Source of the DNA: Paraburkholderia sp.
Lineage (GTDB): Bacteria; Pseudomonadota; Gammaproteobacteria; Burkholderiales; Burkholderiaceae
DNA length: 64,000 nt
NCBI RefSeq assembly: GCF_004298475.1
Contig: NZ_SCRP01000007.1
Coordinates: 90,407 to 154,406 of the forward strand
Reading direction: 5' to 3'
Shown: positions 35,389-45,138 of the stretch, in pieces
How the letters are laid out: each line of letters starts with the position of its first letter
How positions within the stretch are numbered: position 1 is the first letter of the stretch
Position numbers and translations under genes: made by a program
Notes under the pieces: generated by a model
What the model was told of the DNA's origin: nothing
What the model saw: only the letters and a program-made list of their open reading frames with translations
Databases searched by the model: none

Positions 35389-36828
35389 ATGAATGCATCC
35401 CAGCGGCACCATAACGAAGCCGTCGACGCCGAGCGCGGCGACGCGAACGACACCCGCATCGGCCACACGCACGGACAGATCAGCAGCAACACACGCGACT
35501 ACATGAGCGGCTTCGCCAACGAATTCGCAACGGAAGCGCTGCCCGGTGCGTTGCCCGAGGGCCGGAATTCGCCGCAGCGCGTCGCTTACGGCCTCTACGC
35601 CGAGCAGCTTTCGGGCACCGCCTTTACCGCGCCGCGCTCGCACAATCGGCGCTCGTGGCTCTATCGCATCCGTCCGGCCGCCGTGCATCGGCCGTTCACG
35701 CCGGTTGTTGCGCCGGCTGTTGCGCCGGTCGTTTCACCATCGCCGCGCCTCGTTGCCGACTTCAGCGCCAACCTCAGCGCCGTGCCGCCGACGCCGCCCA
35801 ACCAGCTCCGCTGGGATCCGCTGCCGATGCCGAAAGCGCCCACGGACTTCATCGACGGCTGGGTGACGATGGCGGGCAACGGCTCGGCTGCGTCGATGAG
35901 CGGCTGCGCGATTCACCTCTACGCGGCGAACCGCCCGATGGCCGACCGCTTTTTCTACAACGCGGATGGCGAATTGCTGATCGTTCCACAGCATGGCCGC
36001 CTCGCGATTGCCACGGAGATGGGCCGCCTCGATGTCGAACCGTTCGAAATCGCCGTGATTCCGCGCGGCGTGCGTTTTACCGTGGCGCTGCCCGACAGCG
36101 AAGCGCGCGGCTATATCTGCGAGAACTTCGGCGCGCTGCTGCGTCTGCCCGATCTGGGCGTGATCGGCGCGAATGGTCTCGCGAATCCGCGCGACTTCCT
36201 CACGCCGTGCGCGGCCTATGAGGATCGGGAAGGGCAGTTCGAACTCGTCACGAAGATGAACGGCGAACTCTGGCGCGCGGATATCGGCCATTCGCCGCTC
36301 GACGTCGTGGCCTGGCACGGCAACTACGCGCCGTACAAGTACGATCTGCGCCGCTTCAACACGATCGGTTCGATCAGCTACGACCATCCGGATCCGTCGA
36401 TTTTCCTCGTGCTGCATTCGCCCACCGACACGCCGGGCGTCGATTCGATCGACTTCGCGATCTTTCCGCCGCGCTGGCTCGCAGCCGAGAACACGTTCCG
36501 TCCGCCCTGGTACCACCGCAACGTCGCGAGCGAGTTCATGGGGCTCGTGCACGGCGTCTACGACGCGAAGGCCGAAGGCTTCGTGCCGGGCGGCGCGAGC
36601 CTGCACAACTGCATGTCGGGACACGGACCGGATGCGCGGACGTTCGAGCGCGCGTCGCAGGCCGATACCACGCAGCCGCACAAGGTCGCCGATACGATGG
36701 CGTTCATGTTCGAAACGCGCACGCTGATCCGCCCGACGCGCTACGCGCTCGAATCGCCGCAGCTTCAGGCCGACTACTACGCATGCTGGCAGGGTCTCGC
36801 GAAATATTTCGATCCCGACAAGCGCTGA
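35389..36828 (+). CDS. hmgA: Homogentisate 1,2-dioxygenase
   Basis: A non-haem iron enzyme opening the ring of homogentisate in tyrosine and phenylalanine breakdown. It has 479 aa. Signatures: [26 protein letters not shown] near residues 38-63 (quoted in part), [13 protein letters not shown], iron ligands in [20 protein letters not shown] and [15 protein letters not shown]. The ATG at 35389 has GAGAAG upstream. In most genomes fumarylacetoacetase (fahA) follows hmgA; here it does not. A 12-bp in-frame repeat inserts Pro-Val-Val-Ala units near residue 105. Confidence 0.96.
   Translation: MNASQRHHNEAVDAERGDANDTRIGHTHGQISSNTRDYMSGFANEFATEALPGALPEGRNSPQRVAYGLYAEQLSGTAFTAPRSHNRRSWLYRIRPAAVHRPFTPVVAPAVAPVVSPSPRLVADFSANLSAVPPTPPNQLRWDPLPMPKAPTDFIDGWVTMAGNGSAASMSGCAIHLYAANRPMADRFFYNADGELLIVPQHGRLAIATEMGRLDVEPFEIAVIPRGVRFTVALPDSEARGYICENFGALLRLPDLGVIGANGLANPRDFLTPCAAYEDREGQFELVTKMNGELWRADIGHSPLDVVAWHGNYAPYKYDLRRFNTIGSISYDHPDPSIFLVLHSPTDTPGVDSIDFAIFPPRWLAAENTFRPPWYHRNVASEFMGLVHGVYDAKAEGFVPGGASLHNCMSGHGPDARTFERASQADTTQPHKVADTMAFMFETRTLIRPTRYALESPQLQADYYACWQGLAKYFDPDKR
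35701..35736. repeat. 12-bp in-frame repeat in hmgA
   Basis: CCGGTTGTTGCG, CCGGCTGTTGCG and CCGGTCGTTTCA, encoding P-V-V-A-type units. Confidence 0.9.
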
Positions 36829-36863
36829 CCAGGCCGATTGCATCGCCTGCGGCGCGCCTGCTT

Positions 36864-36885
36864 TTGCGCCTCTCTTGCGCCTCTT
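36864..36885. repeat. 11-bp tandem repeat 3' of hmgA
   Basis: TTGCGCCTCTC and TTGCGCCTCTT in tandem, starting 36 bases after the hmgA stop. The following 230 bases up to the next gene show no other feature. Confidence 0.85.
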
Positions 36886-37121
36886 TTGAGGGTGACTTGT
36901 TCGCAGGCATCTACCGGTATCGACGCATATTGGCCTGCATCGGCAGGCTGCCCGGCCAGCGATCCTCCACGATTTCTTCAGCTTGCGTCCATGGTGCGGG
37001 CAAACGGCGCGTCGCACGATCCTCCTACGATCCAGTCCGTGCCCGCCGGGTGCGGTACGCCCCGATCGTCCGCTATGCGCATGGCGGCCGCGTTCATGCG
37101 TAACCCTTCCGGAGCGATGAG

Positions 37122-37388
37122 ATGAACAAGTCACGTACAGCACGTATCGCGCTGGCCTGCGCGGCTGCCAGCTTCGCAGGATTTGTCTTTGCCGCCGATT
37201 CGCAGTCCGACCCGTCGCAGGCCACGAGCCCGCAGGCGGCACAGGACGTAGGCGGTGCGCCGATGTCGACTGGCGCCGCCGGCGGCCCGATGGCCGTTAC
37301 CCATGCACAGGTCTATCAGGACCTTATCCGTTCCGAGCAGAACGGCGAACGCGATCGTCTCGACAGCACCATTTATCGCGGACAGTAA
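37122..37388 (+). CDS. Small exported DUF4148-type protein
   Basis: A protein of 88 aa. A signal peptide (MNKSRTARIALACAAASF, cleavage after FVFA) is followed by a Gln/Ser/Gly-rich stretch and a C-terminal helix YQDLIRSEQNGERDRLDST. Burkholderia genomes encode many such short periplasmic proteins with a DUF4148-like end; function is unknown. GGAG lies about 9 bases before the ATG. Confidence 0.65.
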   Translation: MNKSRTARIALACAAASFAGFVFAADSQSDPSQATSPQAAQDVGGAPMSTGAAGGPMAVTHAQVYQDLIRSEQNGERDRLDSTIYRGQ

Positions 37389-37514
37389 GTGTCGTGCCTG
37401 CGCAGCGACGCGTGTCCGAGCTCGCCGCTGCGCCGGGATGCGCGATGTGGCCAGCCACGGCTGGATACCGTGAGCACCATCGGCACCATCGGCACAATGA
37501 AACACGATGAAGCA

Positions 37515-39299
37515 CTAAGCCTGCCCGGTGCCGATGTGCTTTTCGATCATGCGCATGCGGCCCGTGGGCCGATACGGCTGGAACCACGGATTCGAGCGTA
37601 GCTCGCACAGTCGCGAGCTGCGCTCCGCGAGCGCGGCTTCGAGCCAGTGGAACATTTCATGCGGTTGCGCGAGCCGCGCATAGGCCTCGGCAATCACGAG
37701 CGGCGACGTGTAGCGGCTGCGCCGCCGCACGAGCAGGTCGTCCAGATACCAGCGCAACACCGCGTCGTAACCGCCCGCTTCCCATTGCGCGCGAATGGCC
37801 GTTGCCCGCGTTTGCTGTCCGCAGCTTACGAGCGCTTCGACGGTTGCATCGACGGCCTCGGCAAAGAGCTTCTTCACTTCGAACGCCGTGGCGAGCAACT
37901 GATAGACGAGCGGCGGGTGTTCCAGATGTCCCGGTGACAGATATTCGCTAACGACCTGGGCATGCTTGCCGGAAAGCACCATGCCGAACGCACGCGCGCC
38001 CTGGAACGCGAGCGGATCGATTCGCTCGGCGCGCTCCATGGCAGCATCGCCCTCGGTGCGGCGGCCCATTGCGGCCAGCAGGCGCGCATAGAGGCGATGC
38101 GAGTCCGCGTAGGTCGGATTGCGTCGCAACGCTTCCTTGAAACCCGCTTCGGCCTTGCTCCAGTCCCATTCGAAAAAGTAGTGGACCGCAGCGAGCGCGT
38201 GGTGCGCTTCGGGCAGATCCGGGTCGAGTTCCAGTGCGTTTTCGGCCAGCTCGCGTGCAAGCGGCCAGCCTTCGATCGGCGCAATCAGGCCGTGAACGAC
38301 CGTCGCTCCGTAGTAGTTCGAAAGGCCCGTGTAGCCGAGCGCGCAATTCGGATCGCGCTCGACAGCGGCTTCGAAATACGTGCGGCTGCGGAAGAAATCT
38401 TCGCCGTCGATGGCGTGATGTGCGCTGAAACCCGCGTCGAAGTGCACGCGGCGGTACCAGTAGAAGCGTCCGCGCAAGTAGGCGTCGTGTGCGGCCGGAT
38501 CGACCGGCAGGCGGCGCGTGAGCGTGATGCGGCGCTGCTCGCATAGCGTCGGCGCGAGATCCAGTGCAAGCGCGGCGGCCACTTCCTTGGGCATGTCGAG
38601 CGCGCCCGGTGCGACGGGCTCGTGCGCGCAGCTCCAGATCTGAGCCTCGTCGACGCAGCGGATCAGGCGCGTGAGGACACGCATCCGGCTCGCTTCCTTC
38701 GTGAGCGAGCCTTCGAGCACGTAATCCAGTTTCAGCTCGTGTGCGATTTCGCTGATGCTTTTTCGCGCGTCGCGATAGCGCGCGGCCGTGGTGCGCGCAA
38801 GCAGCAGGAGCCGCTCGGGATGGAGTGCGCCGAGCGTCGCCGAAATTTCGTCGGCGAGCGCGTTGCACAGGCTGTCCTGCGCCGCGTCGCCGGTGAGGTT
38901 TGCAAACGGCAGCACGAGCGCGCGTGCCGCTGCGGGCAGCGGCGTCGCGGGATCGGCGACGGCGGGTTCGGGCGCGGCCCGCTGTGCGCCGTCGAGCCGA
39001 TAGCCCTTGCCCTTCACGGTGATGAGATGGCGCGGCTGCGCCGGGTCTTCTCCAAGTGCGATGCGGATCTTGCGGATCGCCGTATTGATGCCGTTTTCGG
39101 TGTCGCGAAACAGACTGCCGCCCCACAGACGGTCGACGATATCCGTGCGCGCGACGAGTTCGCCATGGCGCGATGCGAGCATGATCAGCAGATCCATCGG
39201 CAGGCGTTCGAGCCGGATCTGCTGGCCCGCGCGCCGCAATTGATAACGTTCGACGTCGAGTTCGTAATCGGCGAACCGGATAAGTCGATCGGTCGGCAT
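37515..39299 (-). CDS. OmpR/CadC-type winged-helix regulator fused to TPR-like repeats
   Basis: A protein of 594 aa. A DNA-binding winged helix of the Trans_reg_C type covers about residues 5-103, ending VKGKGYRLDG. A TolB/adenylate-cyclase-like region follows at about 125-260 (VLPFANLTGD, DEISATLGA, DYVLEGSL), then TPR helices to the end (about 330-560). No transmembrane helix is visible, so it differs from CadC and is probably cytosolic. The target and signal are unknown. It stands alone on the minus strand. Confidence 0.8.
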   Translation of the reverse strand: MPTDRLIRFADYELDVERYQLRRAGQQIRLERLPMDLLIMLASRHGELVARTDIVDRLWGGSLFRDTENGINTAIRKIRIALGEDPAQPRHLITVKGKGYRLDGAQRAAPEPAVADPATPLPAAARALVLPFANLTGDAAQDSLCNALADEISATLGALHPERLLLLARTTAARYRDARKSISEIAHELKLDYVLEGSLTKEASRMRVLTRLIRCVDEAQIWSCAHEPVAPGALDMPKEVAAALALDLAPTLCEQRRITLTRRLPVDPAAHDAYLRGRFYWYRRVHFDAGFSAHHAIDGEDFFRSRTYFEAAVERDPNCALGYTGLSNYYGATVVHGLIAPIEGWPLARELAENALELDPDLPEAHHALAAVHYFFEWDWSKAEAGFKEALRRNPTYADSHRLYARLLAAMGRRTEGDAAMERAERIDPLAFQGARAFGMVLSGKHAQVVSEYLSPGHLEHPPLVYQLLATAFEVKKLFAEAVDATVEALVSCGQQTRATAIRAQWEAGGYDAVLRWYLDDLLVRRRSRYTSPLVIAEAYARLAQPHEMFHWLEAALAERSSRLCELRSNPWFQPYRPTGRMRMIEKHIGTGQA

Positions 39300-39468
39300 G
39301 GACTCCCCCGTGATGCCGATTCAAGAGCGCGCGATAGTGCGGTTCATGAGAGGAATGCCGCCGTATCGTGCGGTATTGCGCGCAATGCGCAAGGGCGGAG
39401 CGGCGCAAGCGTGGGCGACGTCATCCTCGTTTCAATCTAGTGGGTCGCGCGGGCGCCTTCAACCCGAA

Positions 39469-40281
39469 TCAGTCATCGAATGCGCTGCCGTGACGGCCTT
39501 TACCCAATACGAATAATCCGGCGCCCGCGAGTCCTTCGTCGAGCACTGCGCGATAACCTGCCGCGCCTTCGCGGCGCAATGCTTCAGACATGTCGTCGAG
39601 CGCACTGTTATCGAGTGCCGAGCGGCGATCGGCGAGCAGCGCGGCCTGCGGAAAAGCCGCGATTTGCGCGGCCAGTTGTTCGGCTTGCGTGCGCGCCTCG
39701 CCGCGCGCGACGACCCGGTTCGCGAGACCGAACGCGAGTGCTTCATGCGCGTCGATGGGACGGCCCGTGAGGATCAGATCGAGCGCACGCGAGAGGCCGA
39801 TCAGACGCGGCAGCCGCACGGTTCCGCCGTCGATCAGCGGCACGCCCACGCGGCGGCAAAACACGCCGAGCACCGCGTCTTCCTCCACGACGCGAAGATC
39901 GCACCACAACGCGAGTTCAAGCCCGCCTGCGACGGCGTATCCTGTAATCGCCGCGATCACCGGCTTGCTGAGCGTCATGCGTGTCGGGCCGAGCGGGCCG
40001 GGCCCGCTGCCGTCGGCGTGCATTTCGTTGCGGCGGTTCTCGTCGCCGAGCGCAGTCAGGTCCGCGCCCGCGCAGAACGTTCCGCCCGCGCCGAACAGCA
40101 CTGCGGCGCGCCAGTGCGGATTCGTTTCGAAACGCGTAAAGGCGCCTGCGAGTGCGTTCGCCGTTGGCCTGTCGATGGCGTTGCGCCGCGCGGGACGGTC
40201 GAGCACGATGGTCGCGACGTGGCCGTTTGCTTCGATGCGCACCTCTGTGCCGGAATCGGCGCCGAACCTTTCGATTTGCAT
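39469..40281 (-). CDS. Enoyl-CoA hydratase/isomerase (crotonase) family protein
   Basis: A protein of 270 aa. Crotonase fold: the oxyanion block FGAGGTFCAGADL near residue 64-76 and ITGYAVAGGLELALWCDLRV near 112-131. The second catalytic position reads GVPLIDGGTVRLPRLIG with Asp instead of the hydratase Glu, as in several isomerases and decarboxylases, so hydration is not certain. It has no pathway neighbours. Confidence 0.85.
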   Translation of the reverse strand: MQIERFGADSGTEVRIEANGHVATIVLDRPARRNAIDRPTANALAGAFTRFETNPHWRAAVLFGAGGTFCAGADLTALGDENRRNEMHADGSGPGPLGPTRMTLSKPVIAAITGYAVAGGLELALWCDLRVVEEDAVLGVFCRRVGVPLIDGGTVRLPRLIGLSRALDLILTGRPIDAHEALAFGLANRVVARGEARTQAEQLAAQIAAFPQAALLADRRSALDNSALDDMSEALRREGAAGYRAVLDEGLAGAGLFVLGKGRHGSAFDD

Positions 40282-40396
40282 GGCGGGTTTCCTCGATGGC
40301 CTGCAATAGCTTCAAGTCACAATCAGGTCACACGAAATTCACGATTCACCCGTAGCGTAAGCCACTTTTAGCTCGGGAAGCTGTTCCCTCAATTGC

Positions 40397-40933
40397 ATGC
40401 AGTCGCTGCCCATGTTCGCGCCCGCTTCCAGTCTCTCGCCGCCGTCTGTTTCCGGATCGCTGTGGGTCGTGCAGCTGCATGCCCATCCTGCTTACGATCA
40501 TGTCTGCCTTCAGCGCGTCTTCACGGCGGACGGCCCGCGTCACGAGGTGGTGATCGTCGATCTCTACAGACTGCTCCAGTGCGCCGACCGCGACGACACC
40601 GACTACGTGCTGCGGCCCGTGGGCGACTGGCACGCAGGCAAGGTGCGCGGAATCCGCGAATTTCTCGATCCGCACAACGAGCAGGTGCCGCAGATGCCGT
40701 ATGTGACGATCTCGACGCGCCGTGCAACCGGCCTCGCGGGCTGGCTGCGGCTCGCGCACGTGGGTGTCGTGGCGTTTCACAACGGACAGCACCGGGCGCG
40801 CTATCTGGCGTGGGCGGGCGCGGAATGTCTGCCGGTCGAGGTGGACGAGCGCGAAGCGCCGCTGCTGCGCGCGCTGTGCGGCGTGAGTGACGCTGACGAA
40901 GCCGTCACCGTGCAGTATGCGGGCGGCGTGTAA
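40397..40933 (+). CDS. Hypothetical protein resembling the FiwA plasmid fertility inhibition family
   Basis: A protein of 178 aa with no signal peptide or membrane segment. A central stretch reads LLQCADRDDTDYVLRP then WHAGKVRGIREFLDP, and later VVAFHNGQHRARYLAWAGA. These resemble, from memory, chromosomal relatives of FiwA, a plasmid protein that blocks transfer of an incoming IncP-type plasmid. No plasmid gene is near. If the resemblance is wrong, it remains an unrecognised Burkholderia gene. It is convergent with the MFS gene. Confidence 0.5.
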   Translation: MQSLPMFAPASSLSPPSVSGSLWVVQLHAHPAYDHVCLQRVFTADGPRHEVVIVDLYRLLQCADRDDTDYVLRPVGDWHAGKVRGIREFLDPHNEQVPQMPYVTISTRRATGLAGWLRLAHVGVVAFHNGQHRARYLAWAGAECLPVEVDEREAPLLRALCGVSDADEAVTVQYAGGV

Positions 40934-40985
40934 GCGCCGGATCTCGCGTACTCCTACGCGAAATATTCCGGCGCGAATGGCGGGC

Positions 40986-42206
40986 CTATTCGGCCGTTGG
41001 CGCGGCTGTGCTGGCAGCCAGCGTCGCTGCGCGCCGGTGCAGCGATACGGAGAGCACGACGGCGGCAGCCGCCGCGAAGGCCGCGAACAGGAACACCGAA
41101 CCGAAGCCGAAGCGGTTCGCCACATAACCCGCGAGCGGACCGGTGATGCCGAGCGACAGATCGAGGAACACCGAATACGCGGAAAGCGCCGCGCCGCGGC
41201 TCGCGGCGGGCACGAGCCCCACGGCTTCGACGCCGAGCGCGGGGAACACGAGCGCAAAGCCGAAGCCGGTGAGCGCCGCGCCTGCGAGCGCGATGCTGGG
41301 TACGGGCGCGAGCCATAGCAGCAGCAGACCGGCGCACTCGCACGAGAACGAGGCGATGGCGACGCGAAAGCCGCCGAATCGTTTGATCGTGTGGGCAAAG
41401 AGGAGGCGGGCGCCGATGAACATGAGGCCGAACACGGTCAGCGTGAATGCGGCGTTGGGCCAGTGCTGCGCGGCGTAGTAGAGCGTGATGAATGTGGCAA
41501 TCGAGCCGAAGCCTGCCGAGCCGAGTGCAAGGCCGAGCCCGTGCGGGAGGACGCGCGTGAACACGCTGCGGTACGACATGCGCTCGCCGTGGACGACGGG
41601 CACGGCCGGGACGGGCTTCGCGAGCCAGTAGCCGAGCGCGGCGAGCGCGATGACGGCGACGCCGAGCGTCCAGTAGCCGACGAAATGCGCGAACGCGACG
41701 CCGAGCGGTGCGCCGAGCGCGAGCGCGCCGTAGGTGGCGATGCCGTTCCACGAGATCACGCGGGCGTTGTGCGTTGCGCCGACGCGGCCGATGCCCCAGA
41801 GAATCGCGCCCGTGCCGCACAGGCTTTCGCCGCAGCCGAGCACGAGACGGCTCACGACGAGCAGTGCGAGCGAGAGCGCGGGCCAGCGGGCGACGAGCGT
41901 CGCGAGCAGGAGCAGCACGCCGCTGGCGCCGCAGCCGATCAGGCCGAGGGCCACGGTGCGTTTCGGGCCGATCGTGTCGGCCGAGCGTCCCGCGAGCGCG
42001 CGCGAGGCGAGCGTTGCGAAATATTGCACGCTGATGGCGCCGCCCGCCACGACGGTGCTGAAACCGAGGTCGGTGTGCACGAAGCCCGGCAGCACCGCAA
42101 GCGGAATGCCGATGGTGAGGTAGCAGAGGAAGGTGAAAAAGACGACCGGAATGATCTGCAGGGTCGCGGCGAATGTGCTGCGCTCAGGCGCCGTGTCAGC
42201 GGACAT
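40986..42206 (-). CDS. MFS transporter (YhhS/YfcJ-like)
   Basis: A 406-aa protein with 12 hydrophobic segments. The loop between helices 2 and 3 carries [11 protein letters not shown] and the start [21 protein letters not shown] is typical of the YhhS/arabinose-efflux branch. Substrate is unknown. It is monocistronic; an interval of 149 bases separates it from the upstream isomerase gene. Confidence 0.88.
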   Translation of the reverse strand: MSADTAPERSTFAATLQIIPVVFFTFLCYLTIGIPLAVLPGFVHTDLGFSTVVAGGAISVQYFATLASRALAGRSADTIGPKRTVALGLIGCGASGVLLLLATLVARWPALSLALLVVSRLVLGCGESLCGTGAILWGIGRVGATHNARVISWNGIATYGALALGAPLGVAFAHFVGYWTLGVAVIALAALGYWLAKPVPAVPVVHGERMSYRSVFTRVLPHGLGLALGSAGFGSIATFITLYYAAQHWPNAAFTLTVFGLMFIGARLLFAHTIKRFGGFRVAIASFSCECAGLLLLWLAPVPSIALAGAALTGFGFALVFPALGVEAVGLVPAASRGAALSAYSVFLDLSLGITGPLAGYVANRFGFGSVFLFAAFAAAAAVVLSVSLHRRAATLAASTAAPTAE

Positions 42207-42355
42207 GGGGAAAATGCGGGTGGAAGACGGCGAGGCGTGATTCTCCCACGGAACCGGCGTTTGTGCAGATGCCCATCAACCGGTTCGCGCAGCAGCGCGG
42301 CCCCGAGCGGTGCGCCGCGCCGGGCCGGGTTTCAGTCAGTCGGGAAATCAGGACA

Positions 42356-43009
42356 TCATGCTGCGTCGGCGTTCGCGAGTCCCGAAGGCAGCGCGCTGAT
42401 GCGCTCGACCTCGTGCGACTCGAGCCAGCTTGGCGAGCGCGCACAGTAGAGCACCATCGGCAGCGCGTCTTCGCCCCAGAACAGTTGCCTGTTCATCAGG
42501 AAAGTCGGTACGCCGAACACGCCGAGCGTAATGGCGTCGTTGGTGTTGCGGCGCAACTGGGCCCGCACGGCTTCCTGCTCGATCAGCGCTTCGCCGTGCG
42601 CGATCCCCACGTGCGCACACAACTGCTCGAAGCCTTCGTCGGTCGACGGATCGCGGCCATCGCGCCAGATGAAACGGAATATCTCGCGCACGAACGTGAT
42701 GTCCGCGCCGCCCGCGACGGCGAGCAGCAGCGGCTTGACCGAATCGAACGGATGCGCGGGCGGCATCTTGAACGGAATGCCGAGCTGTTCCGCGCGAAAG
42801 AGCGCATGACGGTACGTGAAGACGCGCTTCGCGCCAATGCGATAGCCGAGCGGCTGGCCCCAGTGGCGGTACAGGTCGGTCAGCAGCACCGGGCGCGGTT
42901 CGAAGTCGATCCCCGGCCACTTGTCGTACTGCTCGAGCAGCAGGTACGAGAAGGGCGACACGAAGTCGTAGAACCACGTCGGCTGGTTGGCGTCGATGCC
43001 GCTGATCAT
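42356..43009 (-). CDS. 2-hydroxychromene-2-carboxylate isomerase/DsbA-like oxidoreductase
   Basis: A protein of 217 aa with a kappa-GST/DsbA thioredoxin fold. The N-terminus WFYDFVSPFSYLLLEQ has Ser in place of a CxxC cysteine, as in HCCA isomerases; GVFGVPTFLMN holds the cis-Pro. It is likely glutathione-dependent, with unknown substrate; the aromatic pathway partner genes are absent. The start at 43009 has GGGAGG 6 bases upstream; the long frame beyond it runs antisense to the next gene. Confidence 0.85.
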   Translation of the reverse strand: MISGIDANQPTWFYDFVSPFSYLLLEQYDKWPGIDFEPRPVLLTDLYRHWGQPLGYRIGAKRVFTYRHALFRAEQLGIPFKMPPAHPFDSVKPLLLAVAGGADITFVREIFRFIWRDGRDPSTDEGFEQLCAHVGIAHGEALIEQEAVRAQLRRNTNDAITLGVFGVPTFLMNRQLFWGEDALPMVLYCARSPSWLESHEVERISALPSGLANADAA

Positions 43010-43170
43010 GTTGTTCCTCCCGTTCTGTTTTTCATGCGGGCCGCCTGGTGAGCGGCCCTTCGTTTCGATTGTGTTGTCGCCTGCATGCGGGTGCTCTGCC
43101 GGGTGCCCGGGTGCACAGCCGGGTGCGGATGCCCGATCTTGCGCGTGCTTCGCGGCGTGCGCCATCGGTG

Positions 43171-44634
43171 TCACTCCGGGCTGCCCGCGCCTGCGTGCCC
43201 GCTGGCGGATTGCGTCGCCTCGCCACCGTGTTCGCCGTGCTCGCCGTGTCCCCCGTCTGCCGCGGCTTCGTCGCGCTCGCTCCTGCGCACGCGCGCGTGG
43301 GCCAGCCGGGCGCGCACGAAACCGATGTGCTCGCGCAGCACGTAGAACTGGTCCGCGTAGGCGAGCGGCATTTTCATGGCGTTCACCGAGTCTTCGATCG
43401 CGTCGACCTGGCGTACGAGCGCGTGGCGCTCGGCTGACGTCGGGTCGTTCATCGAGGCCCGTTCCAGTGCGATGAGCGAGCCGTACCAGCGGTAGATCCG
43501 CGATTTGACCCGCCACGCATAGAGCGACGGCACGAGCCGCAAGCCCGGAATCAGCACGACGATGATCGGCACCAGCAGCACGATCAGGCGGTCGGCGAGG
43601 CTCGCGAGCCAGAACGGCATCATGCGGTAGAGGAAGCTCTTGCCCGACTTGTAGTAGCGCGCGGCGTCGTCGCCGATCGGGAAGTCGTGCGAGCGCGGTG
43701 CGGGGAATTCGCCCGCTGTCTGCAGGAGCGTCGCGCCGCCGTGCACTTCCTTCGCCGCCTCGATCAGCAGATCGGACAGCGCCGGATGCAGGGAGTCGCG
43801 TGCGATCAGCTCGACCGTGGGGGCGATGATGCGGATCGGCGCGGGCGGCAGGTTGTGGCCGAAATCGAACGCGCCCATCGGGATCGTGAGCGCGGTGAGG
43901 TAGGCGAAGCGCCGCGCGTAGGCATCGGCCTGGGTGAAGTCGAAGAAGTGCACGCCGGGCATGTGCACGAGGCGCGCCATCACCGGCGGCTGCGCCGAGT
44001 CGCCCGTGAGGAACGCCGCGTCGATCTCGCCTTTGACCAGCGCACGGGCCGCGTCGTCGCCCGAAAGCGGCAGGAGCGTGGTCGCGCCGCCCGGCTCGAT
44101 GCCGTTGGCCTTCAGGAGCGCGAGCGCCAGCTCGCGCGTGCCGCTGCCTTCCTGGCCGATGGCAAGACGCTGGCCTTCGAACTTCGAGAGGCGTGTCACG
44201 ACCGGCCCGTGATAGAACACGGCGAGCGGCACATACGCCACGCTGCCAAGCGATACGAGCCCTGCGGGCGCCTTGCCCGTCTTGGTCGCGAGGCCGTCCT
44301 GCACGAACGCGACGTCGACCGTCGATTTCGGATCGGCGAGACGCTGAAGGTTCTGTACCGAGCCTTGCGATTCGAGCACGTCCAGCGTGATGCCGTTGCG
44401 CGCGAGGATTGTCTTGTACTGCTGTGCGGCGTTCCAGAAGGTGCTGCCCTGCGGCCCCGCGCTGATCGTGAGCGTTCCGGGCGGCGCGGGCTGGATGAGC
44501 CGCACGGCGACCCAGATGGCGGCGATGCTCACGAGCAGGATCGGACCAAACGATACCGCCAGGTCGCGCCACGAAATCGCGACGAATCGCGCGACGAGAC
44601 GGCGAGGAGGTTTGCGGCCGGTGCGTGGCTTCAT
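43171..44634 (-). CDS. TAXI-family TRAP substrate-binding protein, membrane anchored
   Basis: A protein of 487 aa. A membrane helix lies at about 27-49, then a TAXI solute-binding domain about 55-330 (TISAGPQGSTFWNAAQQY, LAIGQEGSGTRELALALL, EIDAAFLTGD). A second membrane segment lies near 365-385 (LIVLLVPIIVVLIPGL) and a cytosolic-looking helical end follows, finishing in a His/Gly/Glu-rich tail. TAXI proteins usually serve TRAP permeases, but no permease genes are adjacent, so this may be a sensor-like stand-alone form. The chosen start is the ATG at 44634. Confidence 0.8.
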   Translation of the reverse strand: MKPRTGRKPPRRLVARFVAISWRDLAVSFGPILLVSIAAIWVAVRLIQPAPPGTLTISAGPQGSTFWNAAQQYKTILARNGITLDVLESQGSVQNLQRLADPKSTVDVAFVQDGLATKTGKAPAGLVSLGSVAYVPLAVFYHGPVVTRLSKFEGQRLAIGQEGSGTRELALALLKANGIEPGGATTLLPLSGDDAARALVKGEIDAAFLTGDSAQPPVMARLVHMPGVHFFDFTQADAYARRFAYLTALTIPMGAFDFGHNLPPAPIRIIAPTVELIARDSLHPALSDLLIEAAKEVHGGATLLQTAGEFPAPRSHDFPIGDDAARYYKSGKSFLYRMMPFWLASLADRLIVLLVPIIVVLIPGLRLVPSLYAWRVKSRIYRWYGSLIALERASMNDPTSAERHALVRQVDAIEDSVNAMKMPLAYADQFYVLREHIGFVRARLAHARVRRSERDEAAADGGHGEHGEHGGEATQSASGHAGAGSPE

Positions 44635-45138
44635 CTGCGAAATGCGTGCCTCGGAGTTCCGTGGGTGGGCGGCGCGAGCGCCGGATTTGAGTGCAAGTCC
44701 AACTGCGGATCTGACAGCCGATGGTACATGAGATTGGCCGTGGCGGCGCCGCGTCACGGGCCGCTGCGCATGGCCGCCGGGCTGCCGCAGGGCCGTCTCG
44801 TTAAAATTTTTGCGCTTGGTGTCCTGCCAGGCTAAATTGATTTTCGCCGCCGCGGTAAACGTAGAAGCACGTAAAAGCAGGTAAAAGCACGTAAATGCGC
44901 CGCACCGTCACGCGGACTGCGGGACTGGCTCGCCTTGCCGGCCCGCGCTCTTGCGCGTGTCTCTCATCTTTGTCTCTCGCACGTCGTGTCCCGACCACGG
45001 CAGTCCGCCCGCGCCGCGCGCGTGCCGGACGCGCTGGCGGAAGTCGTAACGAAGCCGCCACACCGTGACCGGCCGGCGACCCTTGTGTCGTCCGGCGGCA
45101 CCGGCAGGCGGTCCTATCCAGAGCAACGAGGAGGGAAC
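44635..45138. other. 504-base gap between the TAXI gene and the BON gene
   Basis: No gene recognised. It contains a 10-bp tandem array at 44861-44900 and presumably both divergent promoters. The stretch around 44810-44850 is A/T-richer than its flanks. Confidence 0.55.
44861..44900. repeat. 10-bp tandem repeat, four copies, upstream of the BON gene
   Basis: GTAGAAGCAC, GTAAAAGCAG, GTAAAAGCAC and GTAAATGCGC in exact 10-bp register, about one helical turn each. It lies 239 bases before the BON start. Confidence 0.95.
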
